Shown here piece after piece: positions 22,261 to 32,321 of a stretch of DNA of 64,000 nt. The position numbers and the translations under genes were made by a program. How positions within the stretch are numbered: position 1 is the first letter of the stretch; each line of letters begins with the position of its first letter. Below the pieces are notes generated by a model. The model was not told where the DNA came from, did not search any database, and was given only the letters and a program-made list of their open reading frames with translations. The stretch lies in assembly GCA_030247855.1 (NCBI GenBank), contig JAPDRN010000032.1:62001-126000 (forward strand). Direction: 5' to 3'. Origin of the DNA: Knufia peltigerae. Lineage: Eukaryota; Ascomycota; Eurotiomycetes; Chaetothyriales; Trichomeriaceae.

Positions 22261-25200
22261 AAGGGCCAATTGATGCTTGACAGGTCGCGTTGAGAACCGA
22301 TAGACTCATTGTGTTGTTGAGAATTTGGCTCAAAAATTGCTGCTGAGGGACAGGGCTGTCAGAATTTCTGGTTCAATCGTGGGCTGATATGGGATGGTAA
22401 AAGCCACATACTGGTCCGGTTCGAGGTCTGGAAAGAAGTGTAATGATGGTGACTGGCTCCTTCGATCTTCTGATCAAAACTCCCGGGCTCGAAAGCCGGT
22501 TGAAAGGCAGAGGGGAAGGTCGTGTCCAGCTGTAAGTCGGCATCGCTTTTCCGTTCTCTGGTAAGGCTGGGGTTAGAGGCCGATGGAGAATGTTCCGATG
22601 TCATGTTACCACGGAGTGAACAGCTGAGATCTCTCTCGGCTCATCTGCCCTTGGTTACTAGCAGTATACCTCTGGGTGAGATCAAAGAAAGGGGGTCATT
22701 TCCCTCAGGATCAAAAGGGTTTTCCAGGGTTGTCTTCAAGTATAACCGACGACATAAACAGCCTCTCTGATCGGCTAAAAGGGCCTTGAGAAACCAGGAA
22801 CATCATCAGACTAGCCATGCACGGACCCCTCCACTTTCATGGACCCCGTTGGAATGAAGCATGTGCCGGAATGTACGTTCTTGGTCCATCCAGGCCTGTG
22901 TTACATTGAAGCCGAGAGTAAAAAAAGCCTTGTATTTGAGTTGGGTCACCTTGAGAAGGTCAATGTGGCCACATCTTGAGCCGCGGTAGATCAGAGTTGT
23001 ACGGATTGCCGAAACGGTGTGGTACTGTGGGGGGGAGGGGGGTTTCTTAATGAAGAAGATCGAGCCGGATAAATAATTCCACTTGCGGATCACAGTGACC
23101 TCTGCGCTATGTTTTGGATGGGGCATTTGCTCAACTGAAGCAAAGGACGCTATGCTGTCTTGTCCCTTGAAGTATTGAGACCTAGACTAAATTAAACTTC
23201 CTGGGTAATATTATTAGTGAGGACAACTCCTCAACGGGCTTAGCCAATCGTGCTCTATTGACAACGCTTCATCCACTGAGTGACCCGGTCGCGTAGAATA
23301 GAAATGTGCATACTCTCAAAATCAATTTAATACTTGAATCAAAAAAGTATGGGCAGTACATCGTAACAGCCTGGGAGCTACGCATGGAAGACAGTCGGGC
23401 TCTCTCTCTTCAAAAAAAAAGGGGGGGAGGAGGGGGAGGAGGAGGAGGAGGAGAAGAAAAAAGGTCAGACCCACCTCAATCATCGGCACGCGCCATCCGC
23501 TCACTATCAGTGGTGTGGCACGATGAAATTATTTATTCAGAGAGAATGTTAGAGTCCTTATCGATCAAGACGTAATTGTAATGTGTGGGGGAGAGTTACT
23601 CGGACGAGGAATTTATGCCCACAAGCAAGAAAGCCTCCCCCCCAAAAAATCCAAAGGAAGGGAGGACACTCGCGACCAAGTTCTCTCTCGCAGCTTTCAA
23701 GAACGTTTCAAAGGTCGTTCGACTGCTGCTGATTTCGTTACTGAGCGTCTTTTTGGACACCTTCGCGTGCGCCTGGGCAGTCAAGTTCGCTCTGCAGTCT
23801 TCAGCGACGATGAAGACAAGACAGCTTAGCTAGCTTGACTGCCATATGCACGGGAGGTCAAGCGCCTAGCGACCGTCCATGCGGTGGTCCCTGGAGAGCA
23901 GTTCGAGAATAATACGAGACTGTCTAAGTGAGTCAGAAGAAGTTGCTGTCTCGACAGGGCATGATGACGATGGACCCGGAGGCGCGAGATGAGAATGACC
24001 TCGATGCCACACCGACGAGGACATTGGTTAAATCGTTGATTCGGACACGGACGAAGAAAATACATACTACTAGTAGGCTAGCTGATACCGAACGACCATC
24101 AGCTACCTCACGAATACTCCCGAGTGCTCGTCAACGTTTAACAGATGAATACTTGGTTTTTTTCACTCGAAAACTTGGATATCCTTCCTACTGGTATCAA
24201 GATGGACAACATTCAGCAGCTAGACCGGCTCCGTGAGGCATTCCAATGCTTCGAGGACGTGGTCAATAATCTCCTTCGTGAAAGGCCTAGGGGACTTTCG
24301 ATGCAAACCCTCTCTGGCCTTGAATGCTGGGAACATGAAGAATCACGCGTGCTCTCTTCTGATTCTGCGAATACTTAGGTATATACGGATAATAGGTCTC
24401 AGACTCAGGAGACCCTCTCGATAGTGTTATGGTCCGATAAAAAGCGCAGAGTAAGGCTGTTCATAGACAGCCAATGTTTACGGGAAATGAAGCGTTCTAC
24501 GAGTGTAAACTGTCAAACAACATTCATATGCGATTTAACCTAACCTCCCACCTAGCATCGACTGGCCAGGTGCACTCAGAGCATTTCTGTACCTCGACAA
24601 AAACCAACACGTAGAGACTCTTGCGCTTCCCTGACCTCCGTTGAGGTCCTCGTTCTCTCGTAGATTTCTGTTGAAAGCCGCGCCGCTTAAGTCGTTCTTG
24701 CTGCCCGACACTTGTACAGGCCTCCGTGACGTCCACGAGAGTTTAGATCAATCCTACAGCTAGGATTTTCATTGTACACAGCGCTCTCATCGCAAAACTT
24801 GATTGATGGCATGCATGCCTAATCTACTTGTTGCTCCTAGGAAAAGTAGAGGCACTCACACCTCTCGCGTACTCATCAGCCAATCACGGTGCAGGTCCCC
24901 TGTTTTCTCTACAATGTGATGCATCGTTGTCACTGTCGTAATTCAATTGCCTTGCTTCCCACTCTTCTCACCTTTACAGTACTGGTACTTGCAAGGGATA
25001 TAGTAGGGGAGGTTGAAAAACAGAGCGGTGTCTAGTTTCGTTCATCCTTACTCCTTTGTCGTACTTGATTCCGCTCTCTAGTCTCCTCTTTACGGATACT
25101 ACAGTAGATTGCCTACCACAGACACACCGAGGGCGGTGGCTCGCCACTCTCCTCGGGTGAGACTGGTGCTGAGCTTCGAACCCCTCTTTTCACGATCGAT

Positions 25201-26868
25201 CAGATCTGTAGTGTCTTGCGAAATTAGTCTAAGTCTACAACCACAGACCCGAACAAACTTATTAATAGTCTTGCGTATCATTCTCAAAGGCAGCGTACAA
25301 GTTATTAATGGAAGCAATCGTTGAAGCCAGCAAGGCCAAAGCATTGTTGCCATTATGGCTCGCGAGTGTACTGGGGGGGATGGACTACTGTAGCAATCGT
25401 TTCACAAAAAAATGGATCGCGCGCCCAGATTTCATCTTGATACATTTCTATCTGCCTCGCTGTGTGTAACGTATAACTGAAAACTAGTGATCTGAGGACG
25501 GACGGATGGATGGTCTTGTTGCTCAGTGCTTCCTCGTCTACTCCTGGTCTACTCCTGTTTTAACATCAACACTAACAGCCGCCTGCCCTGTCCTGACCTC
25601 GATGATTCATGCCATGTCGTGATCGGAACAGGACGAGATCGCTCCACCCGCGCTCTCGCGAGTCAATTCTCCGAAAAGGATTTGCAAACTCGAAACATTT
25701 ATCCAGGCGGCCGGCCACTGGAATGGTCGCCTCGACGGGTCAAGTGTCAATACTATGCTTTTAAAAAATGAAAAAAGTCTTACCAGATGAGTGGTTTTAA
25801 ATTTGGGATGGTGCTGTCTAGAGCACAAATCGATTAATAAAGCCGTGCTAAATTCTTTCAGAAGTACGGCACAATGATTTCCTACTTCAGTCTAGTCTAC
25901 GCTAATCTTCCGATTTGTTTGTACCGGTAAATTTTGCGCCTCAATACTCTGGTTTGTGCTTTCTCATTGAAAAGGCATTCAATGCTTAACTAACGGCTGG
26001 GAACCCGCCGTCATTCTGAATTTGAATCTTCTAGCCGGGCCAGTCGCAAAAGAAACGTCGTTCAAGTTGTGTCACGGTCCAGTTAATTTTCGGAGAATGG
26101 ATGTCAAGATCAAGATGGAGTTGGGTGAAGAATTAATTACTGGCTGGTTTTATGGTGTGTCCTCAGCAGTTGTTATGCATAAGCTATTCGCTAATCTGGG
26201 CTAGTCTGATACTACCAATGTCATCGAGAGATTCCTCGAGCAAGCAGATTCACAGTGGAACTAACAACTAAATGCCCAAGGCCTTGCTTGTATAATCCAC
26301 AAATACGAAAGCGACCCATTTTCATAAACATCCCGGCACGCTCGGCAAAGAACTCTCTCGTTTTTTTTGGTTTTTGAGGTGACTGACTAGTCGACTCTCT
26401 TTCAAACCCCCGCCGCAACAGATCTGGCCGCACGTGTGCTACTGGATTTACTAGTATAGTATAGCCAGGAACGACATTTTTTGACTTGTACGTACACCAG
26501 CTACCGACTTTTCACGGTGGGTGAACCGGTATCCGCCAATCATGAAGCACGTGGATAACATGTGCCTGAACCAAACAACTTTTTTGTACCAAAACTAGTT
26601 CGAGTTCCCTCCCGACTTCAATATACGGATATCGGCAAGTATCTTTTCTTTTTTTTGCCCGCAGATATCCTCGAGGGAGCCTCCGCAAGTACTTATAAAG
26701 GGCTTACTTCTTCAACTTTGAAGAATAATGGAACCTCTGCTATTCAAAGACCTCAAGCTACTACTAGTACCATTACCCCGGTAGGCAGGCAGGCTTCTTG
26801 AGAAAAAAATCTCCAGAGGTTCCGTGACAGCACAAAGCAGCAACAGCCCAAACAAACCTGTCGAAACA
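22261..26868. other. Gene-poor 4.6-kb region
   Basis: No protein family was recognised on either strand. The frames are short and disagree in composition. It contains a 53-nt homopurine tract (listed), several runs of A/T, and repeated CTAGTA/ACTAGT words near 24067, 26390, 26450 and 26761. Short frames at 23581-23833 (overlapping in two phases) and 24145-24378 are not convincing genes. It may be decayed transposon or simple intergenic DNA. I found no terminal repeats. Confidence 0.45.
23412..23464 (+). repeat. Homopurine tract (A9 / G-rich GGA repeats)
   Basis: 53 consecutive purines: nine A, then G-rich GGAGG and GGAGGA units, then GAAGAAAAAAGG. It is preceded by a short pyrimidine run (CTCTCTCTTC). 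Such tracts can form triplex or slipped structures and are often length-variable. Confidence 0.85.
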
Positions 26869-27991
26869 ATGTTCAAGTCACTTCTCGCGGCGTTCGTGCT
26901 CTTTCGGGTCGCCTTTGGCCTCAACATCCTGTTGAACAACGACGATGGCTTCGGCGCCTCCAACATCCGCGAGTTCTACCGTCTTCTGGTCGCCGCCGGT
27001 CACAACGTCTACATGGTCGCTCCGGCCTTTGACAATTCCGGCCAGGGGGGGAGGATGTCGTTGACCACCTCCCCGACTCTGGCCACACCTTCACAATTCA
27101 ACCTCGTCCCGGCCGGTTCGCCCTCGTTGGGTCAAGATCCCCACGACAGTCACATCTGGTACTACAACGGCACCCCGGCCAGTTGTACCCTCATCGGACT
27201 CGACCATGTCCTCCCGACCTTTGGCGACTTTGCCGTACCGGACTTGTTCGTCAGCGGTCCCAACTTTGGCGACAACGTGGGAACCTTTGCGTTTACAGGC
27301 TCAGGAACGATCGGTGCGACTTATGTAAGTTTTCTCAGATGCTCATACCGGTCCGTTCATGCTCAATCCTTTCTTGTACTCCAAAAAAAATGGTAAAACC
27401 TTTTGCTTGATAAACTGGTAAATGTAAAAAATCATGGATTGGCTGGCTAACCATCACTCCATCCGGGCCTGTTGTACACATCAGACCGCCATCGGGAGAA
27501 ACGTACCGGGCATAGCCTTTTCCGCCGCGAACCCGACTTTGGGATACACGGCCCTCACAAACACCACCAACCCTTCGACCTGGGCGGCGGAACTGGCGGT
27601 CCAGTTCGTCGACACGGTGGCCAAAAATGCCAGACCTGGGAAACCTCTTTTGCCGTTGGGCTACGGCCTCAACGTCAATTTTCCGCCGTTGAACAGCACC
27701 TGCATGCGACCGCCGTTGGTCGCGTCTCGCTTCTCCGGCGGCTCGGGTATGCCCAAATTCCAATACAACGACACGAGCAAGCTCGTCGGGATCGCCGACA
27801 ACAACTATTTCGGTGTCATCTCGGCCGGGGAGAATCAATGTATCAACGGAGATTGTGGCCTCCCGGGGGAGAGCGTCGTGGTCACCGCGTGCCAGACCAG
27901 CGTCACCGTCTTCACGGTGGACTATGACGCCCCCATGAATCGTGATACTTTCGCGGTGGAACAGCTCGTGTTTGGTGCAAGTGGTTGGTGA
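26869..27991 (+). CDS. Secreted SurE-type phosphatase / 5'(3')-nucleotidase
   Basis: Exon 1 is 26869..27324, the intron is 27325..27484 (160 bp), and exon 2 is 27485..27991; 320 residues. A signal peptide (MFKSLLAAFVLFRVAFG) runs straight into the SurE start LNILLNNDDGFGASNIREFY, where the NDDG motif binds the metal. Other SurE blocks are NVYMVAPAFDNSGQGGRMSL, ASCTLIGLDHVLP, DLFVSGPNFGDNVGTFAFTG and SGTIGATY|TAIGRNVPGIAFS across the splice. The C-terminal part (DAPMNRDTFAVEQLVFGAS) is conserved in fungal secreted members. Bacterial SurE is cytoplasmic, whereas this one should be exported and act as an acid phosphatase or nucleotidase. The intron phase is 0 and the frame is exact. Confidence 0.87.
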
Positions 27992-28202
27992 GTTGACATG
28001 GAACTGGCCTCCTTACTCCCTTCGGGAGTATCATAGACATAATAAAGGCACATTAGCTAGTTATTCAAGTAATAAATTTATACTTGGATATAATATTCTT
28101 TGTACGTACGGACGTCCACTGAGTACATGAAATGCGTGCAACCGATACTAGGCTGGTATTATTGTAGGTGTGTCAGCTCCCTAAACCCTAGCTAATCACG
28201 TA

Positions 28203-30188
28203 CTATGCCTTATGATAAGCATTCAAAAACCGACGATAGAGGGATTTTGGCTTTTTGTTGTTGTCGTTGTCCACCAAGTTACTATCTGCTCGCTCTCTGT
28301 CAGGCACGTTGACCGATTCCCCATCAAGACCTGTCTGAGTCACGGCATTCTGCTGTTTACCCAAATAGTAGTCGGGCATGAAAAAAGTGGCGATCAATGG
28401 CAAGGCGGCAAGAAGAAGAGCGGCAATGGCGATATGACCATTGACCCACGCATACGCCCGGATGGCGCCCTGCCTGATCGGGTTCTCCAAGTCGTATCGG
28501 CTACGTAGCTTCCTGATGTTCTTGTACAGCTGTGAGACCGTCTCGTCACTGGCTTCGGGCATCTCCCTGTGCATACGGTCGAGCATCTCGTTCGTCCAGA
28601 TGGCTGACGAGATGGCACTACCGAGGGACGAGCCCAGCGTGGACCACAAAGTCAACAAAGCAATGATGGTGGCCATGTCTTCGTGGGGTACCGAGGCCTG
28701 ACTGCCCACGCGAGCCCCGACGACGTTGAAGGAGCCCAGACAAAAAATGAGCTGGGCAATGACCAAGCGAGGCGTGTCTTGTACCATTTTTCCGTCGCTC
28801 CGAATCAAAAGGCCGTAACCTACCATACGGGCGACGGCGCCAAAAACCATCAAATTCTTGTACCGGTGCGTACATCTCTGGATGAGCCCGACGACTGGAC
28901 CAATCACGCTGAGTCCCATGGTGGTGATCCCCAAGACTATGGTCCATTTGTAGGTGGACCATTCCTTGATGACGTAAAGGTACGACGAGAAGTAGGTGTT
29001 GCGGGTCGAAGAGGCAGTCTGGTTGAAAGTGTAGATGACCACGGCGGCCAGGAACGTCCGGTTCTTGATGATCCTCTTCGTCATGAGCGGCTTCGGGGAG
29101 AGGAACGCCTCGAAACAGACAAACCCTACGAGCAACACAAAGCCCGTGACCAACATGGCAATCATGCTTGCGTTCCCCCAGCCACCGTCGGCTCTTTCCG
29201 CAAGAGTAAATGGTAGCAAAATCAGGGCGAAAGAGGTGCCGAGAATGATGAGCCCGATGATGTCAATGTCGATTAGGCCCTCGTAGAGGAGTGTGGTCCA
29301 GTGATTAATCCGGCTCCTCTGCCCGATTGGCTGCTCTGTAATGTCACCATCCTCCTGTCCGGTCCGTAGGCGCTTCGAGGCGGCCATAGTAACCATACCC
29401 AACTTCTCCCCTCGCCGCTGCATCGCGTACAACGTGAAGATGGCAGGGAGGAGCAGCACAGGGACAAGAATTGCAAACATGCCCAAGCCCCACCGCCAGT
29501 TGTCGACAAATGCCTCGGCGATGAACCCGTTGACAGGGACCGTTATGACGAAGGGAATAGAGAGAGCGGCGCCGAAAAAGCCTCGCCACTCCAGCGGGGT
29601 CAAATCGCCCACGATGATATCGCTCAGCAAATCAAGTCCAGATTTGCCCACAGACGTGAAGCAAATGCCCACGGTATAGGCTGAAAAAGTGCTCGAACTC
29701 GCGGCGACGACGAAACCGACGACGTAGAAGACGAGAATGACAACATAGGTGGTCGGGCGCGAGGTGATGTCTGCCAGCTTACCGATGAAAGGTTTGCTGA
29801 TGGCGCGGATGATCTGACTGGCCGTACTGACGGCCGCGAGTTGGCTGTGCTGCCCGAAGGTGGAACTGGCCATGGTGGTGAAGATAGTCCCGGTAATTCC
29901 CATGTCCAATGCATATGCAAACATTGTCAGGCCGATTGAAATCCCTAGCAGCCAGAGGAGTATCTTTCCAGACCTGCCGGACTGGTAAAGGACTTTGTTG
30001 AAAGCCTCGACCCTACTGACTCCAATCTCACCCTTGAATTGGGCGCCGTCATCGTCGGCCGAGTCTCGTTTCGTAGGAATAGTCGCATTGCTAGAGTGTT
30101 CTTCTGCTCTGTGCGCCGACGAGAATACTTTCAGATCTCGGTCAGTTCTCCCAGGACCAACACCTGAGTTTTGTGACTGCATCGCCAT
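28203..30188 (-). CDS. Siderophore-iron transporter (MFS, SIT/ARN family)
   Basis: Intronless 661-residue protein with about 14 hydrophobic segments. An N-terminal polar tail of 70 residues precedes KILLWLLGISIGLTMFAYAL and DMGITGTIFTTMASSTFGQH, the typical first helices of siderophore transporters. Also typical are GKLADITSRPTTYVVILVFY, GDLTPLEWRGFFGAALSIPF and NNYF-type segments such as TRNTYFSSYLYVIKEWS. The late loop reads ASVPHEDMATIIALLTLWS followed by GSAISSAIWTNEM. It would import Fe(III)-siderophore complexes at the plasma membrane with protons. The particular siderophore cannot be read. I found no clear SreA-type (ATCWGATAA) site upstream. Confidence 0.88.
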   Translation of the reverse strand: MAMQSQNSGVGPGRTDRDLKVFSSAHRAEEHSSNATIPTKRDSADDDGAQFKGEIGVSRVEAFNKVLYQSGRSGKILLWLLGISIGLTMFAYALDMGITGTIFTTMASSTFGQHSQLAAVSTASQIIRAISKPFIGKLADITSRPTTYVVILVFYVVGFVVAASSSTFSAYTVGICFTSVGKSGLDLLSDIIVGDLTPLEWRGFFGAALSIPFVITVPVNGFIAEAFVDNWRWGLGMFAILVPVLLLPAIFTLYAMQRRGEKLGMVTMAASKRLRTGQEDGDITEQPIGQRSRINHWTTLLYEGLIDIDIIGLIILGTSFALILLPFTLAERADGGWGNASMIAMLVTGFVLLVGFVCFEAFLSPKPLMTKRIIKNRTFLAAVVIYTFNQTASSTRNTYFSSYLYVIKEWSTYKWTIVLGITTMGLSVIGPVVGLIQRCTHRYKNLMVFGAVARMVGYGLLIRSDGKMVQDTPRLVIAQLIFCLGSFNVVGARVGSQASVPHEDMATIIALLTLWSTLGSSLGSAISSAIWTNEMLDRMHREMPEASDETVSQLYKNIRKLRSRYDLENPIRQGAIRAYAWVNGHIAIAALLLAALPLIATFFMPDYYLGKQQNAVTQTGLDGESVNVPDRERADSNLVDNDNNKKPKSLYRRFLNAYHKA

Positions 30189-31633
30189 GTGAGCTTTGTC
30201 CTAGGTGACAGCTGAGCAAGGCTGATCGGATTCCAGGGCCGCGAGAGATTGGACATCATGATGGGTCGTAGCTATTTGTTGTTATACACCTCTACCTCCG
30301 ATCGCGGAGCCAAGTAACCCACGTCACTCAGTCGATATATGTGCCTAGGATGCATGGATGTATGAATTTTCCATTGTCTTGTGCCGAAGATCATATCGAA
30401 TTTTCGTATCAAGCGGCGCGGCAAAGTCCACCCTCGTGCAATATTGTACCAAGCCGCCAAGTCCAAGGGTCCTGACAAGGCTTCCAACGTGGGCCTCCTC
30501 TCCAATCATGGCTGGACAACAGTAGGAGGCCGAGAAACTGATGCTGATCTCGTTCAACGGCGTTTAAACTTTATAGTGGCGTGATTACGAACATCGTAGC
30601 CTGGACGAATAACATTAGAAGTTGCTCTGTCTGGCAAATCTCCCCACCACCCAATTTTTGGGGGTGTTGTGTTTTGCACGTTGACGCTCGACGAATCCCG
30701 AGACGATGATACGTCCGCATTCGACGTCTTTCTGTGATAAAGACCAGTTTTGCAGGTCGCGTGGAATCGTTCACTGAACAGCTCATGACTGGTTGATCTG
30801 GTGAGGTGGTAGTCGAATCTCGAAGTGGCCTGCTGGCATTCTGCCGAACTTCACGCTGGAATGTTGGCTGCAGAGGCAAAGAGTCTGGGAGGAACGCTAA
30901 GCATACTCAAGATTTGAGGCAGAAGAACAAGCAGCGATATCATGTTTTGACGATATCATGTTTTGACAATATCACTGTTGTCGGAGAGATTGTTTCTGAT
31001 GGTGGAAGGAGCAAGAATTGAATGAGTTACGAGTGCATGACCCGATCGGGACTAGCGCCTCCACAGCGCTGGAACACCCTCCCTGACAACTTTCCAGTCC
31101 CTCGAGTTAGTTATGTCCATCAATGAGACCCTATCGTTACGGGATCCTGATAATCACAAAGATAACTCGTGACTTGAAAAAAGCCTTTGGGCTAAGTACA
31201 CTGCTACTGAATCCCGCGGGGCCCCATAGTGCCCGAGGTACCATGAACAGATATCCCAGCACGGTCCATCTTCGAGGCCCGGTCTCATCCTCATCTAGAT
31301 GTTCTAGAATAACATATCGATTGCCAAGCATGAGAGGACGGACCATGTGTGCATGCACCTTCGTAAGAGACCGAAGGTAACGCTATAGAGGCACTAGTGG
31401 CCTTTTTATCTATCGAAAGCATGTAAGTCATTGTGTTTCTAAACATGACACCCACCCCCCCCCCAAGGCCCATGCTGAGTACGGGGTTGCAATTGCTTGA
31501 AGTCAAAACTCAGTCTCTTTCAATGTGGGAGTTAATACCGAAACCTACATAAGTATATCTAGGCCATATTTCCTCTCACAAGAATGCATCCAGAACCATA
31601 CTAGTACTATCAAGTGTCTCAACTATCCTCCCG
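30189..31633. other. Intergenic region between siderophore transporter and small secreted protein
   Basis: 1.45 kb holding both divergent promoters. It contains an exact 16-bp tandem duplication at 30935-30966 and a run of ten C at 31455-31464. The proximal end before 31634 has the sequence ATATTTCCTCTCACAAG. No gene was recognised. Confidence 0.45.
30935..30966 (+). repeat. Exact tandem duplication, 16 bp x 2
   Basis: CGATATCATGTTTTGA occurs twice back to back and is followed by a partial third unit (CAATATCA). This looks like replication slippage. Confidence 0.9.
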
Positions 31634-32160
31634 ATGCAGCTTTATTCTCTGTATCTGCTTTTGACGGCGGCCGTGTTCGCCAAATCCAGGTATGACCACC
31701 CTCCTCCGTCCTTGAGCTAGTGACTTTTGAGTCCCCTGCCTGTTTTCTACCTTGATCTGAAGCCTCAACTGACACCTGTCTGTCCTGTTCTTGAAAAGCC
31801 TCGCCGCCAGCTACATGAATTGTAAATGTCAAGACAGCAACACTCAGTGGAATGACATCACCAAAACTGCCTGCGGGAAGTATTTCCAATACGATCATAA
31901 TCAACAGCAGAGTGTCAATCGTTGCGGATACCTGTACCCGGATTACACTAATAGTGACAAACGATCACACCAGGTGGGACTCCACATTTTCTTTGAATAC
32001 CTCAAACCTGAAGCAAACTTGGATATTCTGACAAAATTCTGTGCCATGACAGTGCTATGCGTTGAATTCGTGTATCGACGAAGTTGTGTTTGCAGGTCTT
32101 TGCACGCAGGCAGCTGCCGAAATTGGGCATCCATGGGAAGGGGCATTTTGCTGGGATTAA
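31634..32160 (+). CDS. Small secreted cysteine-rich protein (8 Cys)
   Basis: Exons 31634..31689, 31799..31973 and 32053..32160 give 112 residues. The phases (2, then 0) and the in-frame stop fit only with these splice sites. The signal peptide is MQLYSLYLLLTAAVFA. The mature part has eight cysteines: NCKCQDSN, TACGKYF, NRCGYLY, CYALNSC, AGLC and the near-terminal GAFCWD. The even number and the spacing suggest four disulfides. I recognise no named family. The architecture (short, secreted, Cys-rich, fast-evolving type) is that of effector-like or antimicrobial proteins, but function is unknown. It lies just outside the sulfatase cluster. Confidence 0.68.
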
Positions 32161-32321
32161 AAATCGGCACTCCTGCTCGATCTCTTTAGCGATGCGATGC
32201 CAGCCTGTGGGACGTAAGGGAGTAACGATGTTGTAGGATTATATAACAAAATATGGCCAGGAAATAAGAATTGTCTGGTTTTGGTGCGGGCATATCATCT
32301 CGTATGAGTATAGAGTCCAAG

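Noticed and set aside
22359..22604. 81-codon frame upstream of the metacaspase relic as a separate gene
   Set aside because: It is short and Pro/Ser/Phe-rich, like a metacaspase prodomain; it is better treated as possible debris of the same relic.
23581..23833. Two overlapping 82-codon frames in different phases
   Set aside because: They occupy the same DNA, neither has a known domain, and composition is driven by simple sequence.
24145..24378. 77-codon frame MNTWFFSLENLDILP...
   Set aside because: Protein-like in part (DNIQQLDRLREAFQCFEDVV), but isolated, with no start context, no homologue recognised and no partner exon found.
28683..29216. 177-codon plus-strand frame within the siderophore transporter
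   Set aside because: Antisense of a well-supported membrane transporter gene; its composition follows from the complementary codons.
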